This document shows, in pieces, positions 30,430 to 38,465 of a DNA stretch of 54,620 nt. A model generated the notes under the pieces. That model was not told where the DNA came from. It searched no databases and was given only the letters and a program-made list of their open reading frames with translations. The stretch lies in NCBI GenBank assembly GCA_903869825.1, contig CAIQAL010000031.1:1-54620 (forward strand), in the 5' to 3' direction. The position numbers and the translations under genes were made by a program. Each line of letters starts with the position of its first letter. The first letter of the stretch is position 1. The stretch comes from an uncultured bacterium. GTDB lineage: Bacteria; Patescibacteriota; Minisyncoccia; Phycocordibacterales; UBA9973.

Positions 30430-31872
30430 TTATCTTCTGTGTCCACCCCCACCACTTGAGCGACTTGGTCCAGAGCTGTGCACAGACGCACTGTAACTTT
30501 GGTTGCCGGAACGACTACCTCCATTTGATGATCGAGAACTAGGATTACTCCTAGGTGCTTGATGGCTTGAGCGAGAGGGTGCTTGGTTTTGTTGCACTCT
30601 TGGCGACTCGCTGCTAACATTCCTCTGATCATTTTGAGGTCGCTGTTGGCTAGGAGGAATATACCTTGCGGCATTTGCTCTAGAATTTGGTTGCTGATAG
30701 CTTGCGCGACCAACATTTCTCTGATCATCCTGAGGTTGATGAGGGCTATTGTTAGCCTCTTTTAGAAAAGTGATGTTGCCTTTCGTTTGAGTGACGACAT
30801 ACTCTTTCCCGTTCACCCGAACAGTAGAAGCTGTAGAAGCTTGAGAACTGCCAGAGTTTCTAGGATTATTGTCCCCTCTGGCACTTTTTAAAGCATTTCC
30901 AACATTGCTTCCTTCACCATCGTGACCGTCTCTGGTGACATGATTTCCACTACTTCCTGCACCATCGTGACCGTCTCTGGTGACATGATTTCCACTACTT
31001 CCTGCACCATCGTGACCGCCGTTCGTAACGTGACCGCCCTGGCCGCCGTTCGTAACGTGACCGCCCTGGCCACCGTTCGTAACGTGAGTGTTCACAGTAG
31101 TAGTATTGGTATATGTGTAATTATAATAATTATACGTACTTGACGATTCGCAATGTGCCGTATAATTGGGACAGCAATACTGCATCGAAAACACTGGGCA
31201 ATAAGTCGGAGCCTGGTAATAGTAATCGTTATTATTTGCTGGCCAATAGTTACTTCTCTGATATTTAGGAACATCATTTGGTTCCATCCAAATAGTATCA
31301 TGAGTCATAATTATCAAAGTGTCTCTATCCTTAAATGACACTTTCGCAAATGATACGGGTTTGATATTAACCCTTTGATCATAGATAGAGTTAACGCAAA
31401 CCATACACATTACATCCCTTACTGGGAATGGATTTCCCCTATTGTCTTCCCAGCCAGTGATGGCTGTGATATCCAATTGAGCTACTTGTTCTAGCCCCTT
31501 GGTTTTTTTCCCCCGGTCTGAATAACTTGGGCGGGTGAAATGCTTTGTCGTTTTCCCATTTCTCGATGAGATTACGACATCTCCAATATCCCAATTGTCA
31601 TTGGTAACTTTCAAGTTACCAATTAAGAAAATGGTATTTTCCCGAGAAATTTCTTTCCCAGAAACATACCCTATCCACCCGTCCTTCTCAGCAATTTGCT
31701 GAAAAAGATTCCGGTAATCATTAACCAGGACTGAGTCCTTGCTAATAATTTTTGCCGCTTCACCGAGGGTGTACCCCTCGTCTTTATAGTCTGCGAAGGG
31801 TTTTCCTTGTCCTTTGCATTCAAGCCCGATTAAGGCGATTGCAAAAAACAATAAGCTGATAATTTTTTTCAT
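30430..31872 (-). CDS. secreted low-complexity protein (signal peptide, Gly/Ser/Arg-rich C-terminus)
   Basis: MKKIISLLFFAIALIGLECKGQ signal; HVTNGGQGG and HVTRDGHDGAGSSGN repeats; SSGPSRSSGGGGHRR end. Confidence 0.75.
   Translation of the reverse strand: MKKIISLLFFAIALIGLECKGQGKPFADYKDEGYTLGEAAKIISKDSVLVNDYRNLFQQIAEKDGWIGYVSGKEISRENTIFLIGNLKVTNDNWDIGDVVISSRNGKTTKHFTRPSYSDRGKKTKGLEQVAQLDITAITGWEDNRGNPFPVRDVMCMVCVNSIYDQRVNIKPVSFAKVSFKDRDTLIIMTHDTIWMEPNDVPKYQRSNYWPANNNDYYYQAPTYCPVFSMQYCCPNYTAHCESSSTYNYYNYTYTNTTTVNTHVTNGGQGGHVTNGGQGGHVTNGGHDGAGSSGNHVTRDGHDGAGSSGNHVTRDGHDGEGSNVGNALKSARGDNNPRNSGSSQASTASTVRVNGKEYVVTQTKGNITFLKEANNSPHQPQDDQRNVGRASYQQPNSRANAARYIPPSQQRPQNDQRNVSSESPRVQQNQAPSRSSHQAPRSNPSSRSSNGGSRSGNQSYSASVHSSGPSRSSGGGGHRR
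30915..31085 (-). repeat. two adjoining short tandem arrays (45-nt and 27-nt units) within the 30430-31872 gene
   Basis: accatcgtgaccgtctctggtgacatgatttccactacttcctgc repeated exactly; ccgttcgtaacgtgaccgccctggcc repeated. Confidence 0.9.
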
Positions 31873-32128
31873 ATTTTTTATTTTTAGATTTTTTTTGAAT
31901 CTGAGTTAATTCGCTCCGCTTTCCAAATAGACTAGAAAAGCAAAGTGAATTAACCCAAATTAGCATCTAAAAACAAAAGATTTTAAAGTACAAGAATCAC
32001 CTAACAGTGTAGCATATCTTACTTTAGAAGTCAAGGGGAGAAAGGTCCTCTTCTCTCCCCTCTCCCAAATAAAAAAACCCTAAATTTAGGGCTTTTTTTG
32101 AAAAAATTAGTATAAATTTTTTGGATAA

Positions 32129-32254
32129 TTATCCTCGCTTTTTTCCAGTCGACTTATTCGCAAGCATTGTCTTTTTGATTGCGAGTCTCTTCTTTGTCTT
32201 GTGAGCGTGTCTAGATTTCTTCTTTGGACTAAGGGTTGTTCCTCTTTTTGCCAT
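32129..32254 (-). CDS. 41-aa highly basic protein MAKRGTTLSPKKKSRHAHKTKKRLAIKKTMLANKSTGKKRG
   Basis: ORF read by hand (below track length cutoff). Confidence 0.55.
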   Translation of the reverse strand: MAKRGTTLSPKKKSRHAHKTKKRLAIKKTMLANKSTGKKRG

Positions 32255-32337
32255 AAAAATATTGAAAATTAATTAATAAACTGATTTTAGAAGTATACCG
32301 CGAAGTGATTATTTTTGCAAAAAAAATATCCAAAACA

Positions 32338-32361
32338 AAAACCACCCTCTCGGGTGGTTTT
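32338..32361. terminator. terminator after the cold-shock gene
   Basis: AAAACCACCC-TCTC-GGGTGGTTTT. Confidence 0.8.
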
Positions 32362-32373
32362 CTAAAAAAAGGT

Positions 32374-32571
32374 TTAGACTCTTTCTACGTTCTTTGCACT
32401 TGGTCCTTTTTCTCCATCGACGACATCAAAGTTGACGGTATCGCCAACTGCAATCTCATCCCAGGTAATTCCTTTCAAATCATTTGAATGAAAGAAAAGA
32501 TCTTTGGTTTCGCCCTCTCGGGTAATGAATCCAAAACCTTTTTCTGTCTTTGTTTTAATTGTTCCAGTCAT
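32374..32571 (-). CDS. cold shock protein
   Basis: TGTIKTKTEKGFGFITREGETKDLFFHSNDL (RNP motifs). Confidence 0.95.
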   Translation of the reverse strand: MTGTIKTKTEKGFGFITREGETKDLFFHSNDLKGITWDEIAVGDTVNFDVVDGEKGPSAKNVERV

Positions 32572-32656
32572 TTTATGTTCTTTAAATTATATAATCTAGA
32601 AACTCGACTACATCTCTTATCCTTAAGTATACCACACCATCCACAATAATAGCGAA

Positions 32657-33124
32657 TTATTGGTTGATAATATATCCGTTCACATCGACCAAGACGACTT
32701 GATCGTCTCCAAGATTGGAATCAGTATCTACCACATCATCCCCAGGCTGCCGCTCTATGAAGTATAACTTTTCTCCGGGTTGGACAATATACGTTTCTGG
32801 TTGAAAGTCAGATGCTTTTGGCTTCTTGACTACTATCTGGATTGATCCATCGGTCAGAGTAGTTCTGGTAAAGGTATACCCGATGGTGGCTTTCTTTGCA
32901 TTTGCATCCATGGTTGGGTCCGAAATCAGATAAGAATACTGCGCAAGTGGGGAGTTGGTAAATAATTCCTGAGTAGCCGGTGGAGGAGTGGTCTGGTTTT
33001 GATCAACTGGAATATCAGAGGTAACTGGTGGATTGCTTTTTCTCATTGCAAAATATATTCCGACGATAATAACTAAAATAACAACAATAATAATAACTAA
33101 TGCTGAGGTATTTGATTTTTTCAT
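32657..33124 (-). CDS. hypothetical membrane-anchored protein
   Basis: N-terminal TM followed by Pro/Thr-rich linker. Confidence 0.6.
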   Translation of the reverse strand: MKKSNTSALVIIIVVILVIIVGIYFAMRKSNPPVTSDIPVDQNQTTPPPATQELFTNSPLAQYSYLISDPTMDANAKKATIGYTFTRTTLTDGSIQIVVKKPKASDFQPETYIVQPGEKLYFIERQPGDDVVDTDSNLGDDQVVLVDVNGYIINQ

Positions 33125-33317
33125 AAAAATAAATAAAAAACACCTTGATTATTGATAAAAATCGATCCCTATTAATATCACAATATTAAATTAAACTTGA
33201 TTAAGATACTGTGAAGAAAAAAACTTCTTCATTGAATATTAATGCCTTTTAAATATACTTTTACGAAAGGTCGAATAGGCTTTAATATTTTACAAAAAAA
33301 ATTAATAGAAAAATCAT

Positions 33318-33476
33318 ATGCTTATAACAATTGCAATTATCTTACTCGTTTTATGGCTTTTAGGTCTCGTTACCAGTTATACCTTGGGAGGATTTATCCA
33401 CATTCTCTTAATCGCGGCGATTGTTCTTTTTGTGATTAAGCTTTTTGGAGGAGAAGGAAAAAATCCAGCAACGTAG
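33318..33476 (+). CDS. lmo0937-type small membrane protein (DUF5670-like)
   Basis: MLITIAIILLVLWLLGLVTSYTLGGFIHILLIAAIVLFVIKLFGGEGKNPAT; read by hand. Confidence 0.8.
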   Translation: MLITIAIILLVLWLLGLVTSYTLGGFIHILLIAAIVLFVIKLFGGEGKNPAT

Positions 33477-33497
33477 AACTAAAAAATTTCCAAAAAA

Positions 33498-33529
33498 AAT
33501 AACCCGCTTTTGAAAAAAGGCGGGTTATT
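33498..33529. terminator. bidirectional terminator
   Basis: AATAACCCGC...GCGGGTTATT hairpin. Confidence 0.75.
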
Positions 33530-33561
33530 GGTTGTTGGAGATCAGCAAAAAATAATAAAGA

Positions 33562-33825
33562 CTACCAAACTCCCGGACCATCTCCATCCAAGAACCACTT
33601 ATTGTCGATTTTTACTAGCTTGATGATTCCACCGGATTTAGTTTCACAGAATCCAAAATCATCAGTCTTTGCTAGTAACCTACTACAATTTCGGAAAGTA
33701 TAATAATTTTCAAAGGTGCTATGTGCTTTTCGTAAAGAAAAAAACTCAAATACCCCAAAAACAAAAACCACAATAATTAAAATCACCACGAAAATAATAA
33801 TCTTTTTTTTGTGTATCCTAAACAT
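33562..33825 (-). CDS. hypothetical small membrane-anchored protein
   Basis: 87-aa ORF with N-terminal TM. Confidence 0.5.
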   Translation of the reverse strand: MFRIHKKKIIIFVVILIIVVFVFGVFEFFSLRKAHSTFENYYTFRNCSRLLAKTDDFGFCETKSGGIIKLVKIDNKWFLDGDGPGVW

Positions 33826-33856
33826 ATTTTTATTATATCAAATCAGTAAAATTTTA

Positions 33857-35335
33857 CTATTTTTCTAAATCAAGTGTCTCGTCAATCCGAATTTTCTGGA
33901 TAAATTCTGGGACGTGGGAAACAAGCACCAAGGCTCCTTTGTAATTGCTTACTGCTTCCGCGATAACGGGAATGTGTCGAAAGTTGATATGGTTAGTTGG
34001 TTCATCCAAGATTAGTAACCCAGGACGCAACAATACCAATCCCGCAAAAGCGACTAATCCTTTTTGCCCTTCCGAAAGGCTACCGATTTTTGTATGAATT
34101 AATTCTCCGGTAATTAAAAAACTTGCCGCAATTGCCCGCATTTTTTCTTCGTTTAAGGACACTCCCCCTTCCACCATCGCATTTGCTAGGGACTGATAAA
34201 CAGTGTGCTCAAAATTCAAAGTTGAAAAATCTTGTCGATAATAACCAACCCGAATACCTGCTTGGATTTTGGCGCCTGGGGAGGTATCATTTGCCAAATG
34301 CTCAAGTAAAGTACTTTTCCCTATGCCATTCGGGCCCCGAAGCAATAGATGCTGATTCTTCCTAAGCTTTAGATTGGCACTTCGCTTTACTATTTTTCCA
34401 TTTTTCTCATTCATTATTGTAAAAGAAGTAATCGTAATGATCTCTCCATTGATTTCTTCTTGGCAAGGAATAACGAAAGTTTTTATCGTTTTGTCTTCTT
34501 TCCGAACATCAACTATATCTTCTTCCAGTTCTTCGGCTTTTTCCCGCATCCGTTTTGCAACTAATCGTAATTGTCCTCCTTTGTGAGCAAAAACATTCGC
34601 TTGGTCTTTTTTTGCTTGAATTTCTTTTGCCAATTGAGCGTTTTTCATATTTTCTTTTTCCACTCGAGCAGTTATTTCTTTCAATACGTTTTTATAGTTA
34701 CCAGTGTATTGCTCAACTTTCCTAGTATAAATATCAAGATACAAAACCCCATCAGAAAAAGCATTCAAAAATTCCGCATCGTGAGAAATGACCGCTACGG
34801 TTTTCTTGTATTTGATTAAAAAATCAGTCAGGTGAAGAATTCCCGCTCGATCGAGATTGTTGGTTGGTTCGTCCAGTAAAAGTAAATCCGGATCTTGAAT
34901 CAACGCTCCGGCTAAAAGCACTCGCGCCAATTGTCCGCCCGAAAAAGTTTTTAAAATTCTATCATGTAATTTAGTATGCCCTTTTAGGTTTACTACTTCC
35001 AATACTTCATCTATTCTTGGGTCCAAATCGTAAACTTTATTAATAAAACATTTTGTAAAGAATTCTCGGATAGTTAAACAAAGTTCATCTCTTCCGATCA
35101 CCTGCTTGGCGGTGGCAATACTTAGCTTCGGTCTTTTATTTATTTCACCAGATTCAGGAGAAAGCGCTCCGGTGATTAATCCAAAAATAGTACTTTTCCC
35201 TGCCCCATTTTGTCCCATGATGGTTGTTTTTGTCCCCAGTCGCACTGAAAAAGAAGCCTCGTTTAATATTGGCTTATTAACTCCATATTCAAAAGATACT
35301 TTGTTGAATCTTAAGATTACTTCGTCTTTGGACAT
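33857..35335 (-). CDS. ABC-F family ATPase (start revised to MSKDEV, 35335)
   Basis: two Walker A motifs (GQNGAGKST, GPNGIGKST), two signatures (FSGGQLARVLLA, LSEGQKGLVAFA), no TM domain. Confidence 0.9.
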   Translation of the reverse strand: MSKDEVILRFNKVSFEYGVNKPILNEASFSVRLGTKTTIMGQNGAGKSTIFGLITGALSPESGEINKRPKLSIATAKQVIGRDELCLTIREFFTKCFINKVYDLDPRIDEVLEVVNLKGHTKLHDRILKTFSGGQLARVLLAGALIQDPDLLLLDEPTNNLDRAGILHLTDFLIKYKKTVAVISHDAEFLNAFSDGVLYLDIYTRKVEQYTGNYKNVLKEITARVEKENMKNAQLAKEIQAKKDQANVFAHKGGQLRLVAKRMREKAEELEEDIVDVRKEDKTIKTFVIPCQEEINGEIITITSFTIMNEKNGKIVKRSANLKLRKNQHLLLRGPNGIGKSTLLEHLANDTSPGAKIQAGIRVGYYRQDFSTLNFEHTVYQSLANAMVEGGVSLNEEKMRAIAASFLITGELIHTKIGSLSEGQKGLVAFAGLVLLRPGLLILDEPTNHINFRHIPVIAEAVSNYKGALVLVSHVPEFIQKIRIDETLDLEK

Positions 35336-35447
35336 AATTTTTTGATTGAAAACAAACTTCAAAGAAAGCGGATCCGAAGCCAGCTTACTTTAGAAGACTT
35401 ACGCAAGAAAAGCATACCACAGATTTCCTATATTCACTATTTGTGGT

Positions 35448-35849
35448 TTAAACAATTACTTGAGAACAATGAGCGCAACGTTTTGCTTCAATCGGAATTT
35501 CACTCAGACATTCCGAACATTTTTTTGTTGTGGGATCAGCTGGAGGTTCTTTTCTTGAGCGCTTGATAAGAAGATTCATTGGTTTAACCACAAAGAAAAA
35601 TATTGAAGCGGCAACTAAAACGAAAGAAATGAGAGTATTAATAAAGTGACCCACCATAAATTTACTACCATTAATGGTAAAGTAAAGCCCTGAAAAATCT
35701 GGTCCACGGACAATAGCAGAAATCAACGGAGTAATCAAATCTGACACTACCGCTGTAACGATAGTCCCAAAAGCAGCACCAATAACCACCCCGACCGCCA
35801 AGTCAACGACATTCCCGCGAAGCAAAAACTGTTTGAATTCTTTTAGCAT
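35448..35849 (-). CDS. mscL: large-conductance mechanosensitive channel with C-terminal zinc ribbon
   Basis: FKQFLLRGNVVDLAVGVVIGAAFGTIV; C-terminal CSECLSEIPIEAKRCAHC. Confidence 0.95.
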   Translation of the reverse strand: MLKEFKQFLLRGNVVDLAVGVVIGAAFGTIVTAVVSDLITPLISAIVRGPDFSGLYFTINGSKFMVGHFINTLISFVLVAASIFFFVVKPMNLLIKRSRKEPPADPTTKKCSECLSEIPIEAKRCAHCSQVIV

Positions 35850-35915
35850 AAAATTTGTTTAATCTTTTAATAATTTATTATCTCATAAAAATTAGATAAA
35901 TCAAAAAAAGCCATC

Positions 35916-36155
35916 CTAAGTAGGTGGCTTGTCTTCAAAAAATAATTTAATGTCTTCCCCCATATAAACTCTTTTGAGAATCTGTAGGGGGGTAAAGAAT
36001 TTTGTCACACTATTAAATGACTGATGTACCCCCTGTTCATCACAGGGTAAAAAAAGAAACGGACCTAGATCGGTTAAACATCCCTCACCCCGAGTCCATT
36101 CTTTTGCCAGGTCCCTGGTTTTTACCTGTACAAAAAATTTTTTTTCTTTGGTCAT
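35916..36155 (-). CDS. hypothetical protein
   Basis: 79-aa ORF only. Confidence 0.4.
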   Translation of the reverse strand: MTKEKKFFVQVKTRDLAKEWTRGEGCLTDLGPFLFLPCDEQGVHQSFNSVTKFFTPLQILKRVYMGEDIKLFFEDKPPT

Positions 36156-36208
36156 TTTTATAAAATTTATATTTTTCTTAGGCTAAACCATTTTTATTTG
36201 TTTGTCAA

Positions 36209-36385
36209 TTACAAAAAATCTCCACCAGGAGATTTTTTGTATACTAGTGGACTCACTACATAATACCTTAAACCGCTTAAAAAGCTATCTTTCTCGGTTC
36301 TGGGACTTTTATAAATCAAGCCCGCGTCTACAAGAAATCCTTTTAAATGCTTAATAAAGTGTCCGTAAGTAGTACACAATGCATG
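36209..36385 (-). pseudogene. possible gene remnant ending ...TTYGHFIKHLKGFLVDAGLIYKSPRTEKDSFLSGLRYYVVSPLVY
   Basis: open frame with protein-like composition, no clear ATG, upstream TAA; read by hand. Confidence 0.3.
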
Positions 36386-36396
36386 TATTTAAAATA

Positions 36397-36425
36397 CCCA
36401 TCATCTTCCTTAAGAAGATGATGGG
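36397..36425. repeat. perfect inverted repeat / hairpin
   Basis: CCCATCATCTTC-CTTAA-GAAGATGATGGG (12-bp stem). Confidence 0.85.
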
Positions 36426-36428
36426 CAA

Positions 36429-36457
36429 GGGGGTGGTGGGGTCTGGGGAGGAGGGGG
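36429..36457 (+). other. putative G-quadruplex motif
   Basis: GGGGG-TGGT-GGGG-TCT-GGGG-AGGA-GGGGG. Confidence 0.75.
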
Positions 36458-36582
36458 TAAAAAAGGTGGATATTTTTGTCATGGTAGAAAACTGCAAGAT
36501 CTCAAAAAACTCTCAACCAAAGCGAACCCAGGGGGAACCAAGGGGTACCCAAGGGTAATTTAAGGGTCAAAGTTACTGCACT

Positions 36583-36603
36583 GGGTGCAGTAAAAGTATT
36601 ATT
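36583..36603. repeat. DGR-flanking palindrome, copy 1
   Basis: TTACTGCAC-TGG-GTGCAGTAA, adjacent to the RT stop codon; near-identical copy at 39306-39328. Confidence 0.85.
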
Positions 36604-36608
36604 TTAAA

Positions 36609-37598
36609 CTATATCTCAACTCCATTCTTGTTTTTAATATATTTCCTTAATTTGTAAGTATCTCCATGCCCAAGTAATCCCCGATATGAATTTACCGTTT
36701 CTGGCTTCGGATAACCCTTTAATTTCCTGATTATTTTTCTTTTGGTAGAAGTCCTGATTTGCCGATGATATGGAAAATGCACCCAACCCAAAAAATCTAC
36801 CCCTGAAGCATAGGTCTTGATATATACTTTGTTTTCGTGCAGTTTTAACTTCAGTTTTTCGTTTAAAAACTTTTCCATTTTAAGAAGCAGTTCTTCTAAG
36901 TAATTCTCGTTGTCAGATAAGATCGCAAAATCGTCAGCATAGCGAATGTAGTATTTCACTCTAAGTTCCTGTTTTACAAACATATCAAATTCATGCATAT
37001 AAATATTCACAAAAAGTTGTGATGTTAAATTGCCTAAAGGTAAACCCACTCCGATTTTTGTCGTATGAAAACTTGAGATTACTTGTTTAATCAACCAATG
37101 CATTTCTTCGTCTTCAATATGTCGCCTAAGAATTTTGTATAAAACATCATGGTCAATACTGGCAAAAAACTTTTTAATATCGCCCTTCAGCACGTAGCAG
37201 GTTCTGGTATTATTTTTGGATACTTTCCTGGCAAAATATTGAAATCTGTCCAATGCTCTATGCGTTCCTTTTTTCTTACGACAAGAATATGAATCGTAAA
37301 TAAAGCGTTGGTCGAAATATGGATATAATTCTTTGTAGATTAAATGGTGTAGAAGTCTGTCTCGAACTGTTGCTTTATGAATATTTCTTGGCTTCGGGTC
37401 AGAAACATTAAAAGCAGAATATTCTCCATGCTTGTACGTTCTTGTTTGTAGAAGATAATATAAATCATTTATGTTATCTCCGAGTTTTGCTTGAAAAATT
37501 ATCACGCCTTTCTTTTTTCGTTTGCCACGAAGAAAACGCTCCCAAGTCACAAGGAGATTTTCGATTGATATGATATTGTTGTATTTATGAATAAACAT
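36609..37598 (-). CDS. DGR-type reverse transcriptase (start revised to MFIHKYNN, 37598)
   Basis: RDRLLHHLIYKELYPYFDQRFIYDSYSCRKKKGTHRALDRFQ; VGLPLGNLTSQLFVNIYMHEFD (DGR-type GxxxSQ motif); YIRYADDF catalytic motif; VDFLGW. Confidence 0.95.
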   Translation of the reverse strand: MFIHKYNNIISIENLLVTWERFLRGKRKKKGVIIFQAKLGDNINDLYYLLQTRTYKHGEYSAFNVSDPKPRNIHKATVRDRLLHHLIYKELYPYFDQRFIYDSYSCRKKKGTHRALDRFQYFARKVSKNNTRTCYVLKGDIKKFFASIDHDVLYKILRRHIEDEEMHWLIKQVISSFHTTKIGVGLPLGNLTSQLFVNIYMHEFDMFVKQELRVKYYIRYADDFAILSDNENYLEELLLKMEKFLNEKLKLKLHENKVYIKTYASGVDFLGWVHFPYHRQIRTSTKRKIIRKLKGYPKPETVNSYRGLLGHGDTYKLRKYIKNKNGVEI

Positions 37599-37641
37599 AC
37601 TAAGACTATAAATTACCCCCCCCCCCGCACAAGCACCGCTT

Positions 37642-37989
37642 GTGCTTGTGCGTACCAAAGATTCGTATAAAGTTTGGCACACACATTTAGTTAACATCTC
37701 TAAGGTAAACAGGCACACAATTGGTGTAAAAATTGATGGTATCTTTCTATCTTTGCTTGAAACAATATTTAGAGCAACTTTCGCCAGTGATAAATTTGAA
37801 AAGTTGTCTCTTGTATCTCAAGCCATTGGTAAGGCTGACCTGTTAAAATTCTTTCTACAAATTGGCTGGGAACAGAAAATGCTTGACCACACTGTTTACG
37901 GAAATATTATTCTTCAACTAGACGAAGTTGGTCGAATGTTGGGCGGATGGAAAAAGAGTTTACAAGAAAAAACTCCCGCCAATAAATAG
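37642..37989 (+). CDS. avd: Avd-type four-helix-bundle DGR accessory protein
   Basis: NRHTIGVKIDGIFLSLLETIFRATFASDKFEKL...YGNIILQLDEVGRMLGGWKKSL; located between RT and TR, opposite strand. Confidence 0.87.
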   Translation: MLVRTKDSYKVWHTHLVNISKVNRHTIGVKIDGIFLSLLETIFRATFASDKFEKLSLVSQAIGKADLLKFFLQIGWEQKMLDHTVYGNIILQLDEVGRMLGGWKKSLQEKTPANK

Positions 37990-38005
37990 TAGGAGAAAAC
38001 GGTAT

Positions 38006-38129
38006 AAGTTGCAGAAGACGAGAATCACGTTGTTGTCATCCCAGTCATTCTCGAAGTAACCAAGATTGAACTTGAAGTTACCGTCCGAGTTGGCATTCAC
38101 GTTAGGCACCCTGTGGTTGCCGTCAGCGT
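38006..38129 (-). repeat. DGR template repeat (TR)
   Basis: 124-nt ungapped match to 38494-38617; 16 mismatches, all at A in the TR (minus-strand sense). Confidence 0.96.
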
Positions 38130-38395
38130 ACGCAAAGCAACGTACAACACACTTTCTTTCCCACTAAAATCAGCACCAGCCAATTTTTGTATTTTATTTT
38201 GAGTCTTAATAACTCACTAATGTATTGCACCGACTTATTTTGTTTTTTCATGAAAGGACGCACTCATTCACAAGACGTATCCAATGAACCCCTCGCGTTT
38301 CCTTTGACGAGAAATTGACTATGTGAAGTCGTAACCGCGCATCAATCTTTTTCCTTTTTTGATTATATCTTAAAAATTAAATTTTACATAAAAAA

Positions 38396-38421
38396 AGTGC
38401 CTTTACAAAAGTAAAGGCACT
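38396..38421 (-). terminator. rho-independent terminator downstream of the DGR target gene
   Basis: AGTGCCTTTAC-tttt-GTAAAGGCACT followed by T-run on the minus strand; perfect 11-bp stem. Confidence 0.85.
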
Positions 38422-38465
38422 AGAATCAAGGGTCTAAGGACCCAATGTTTTTAGAATCAAAGCGA

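Noticed and set aside
30330-30728. 132-aa ORF overlapping the 3' part of the 30430-31872 gene
   Set aside because: Alternative frame of low-complexity coding sequence
37599-37718. N-terminal extension of the RT ORF (MCLFTLEMLTKCVCQTLYESLVRTSTSGACAGGG...)
   Set aside because: It is antisense to avd and passes through the G/C homopolymer; RT homology begins around MFIHKYNN
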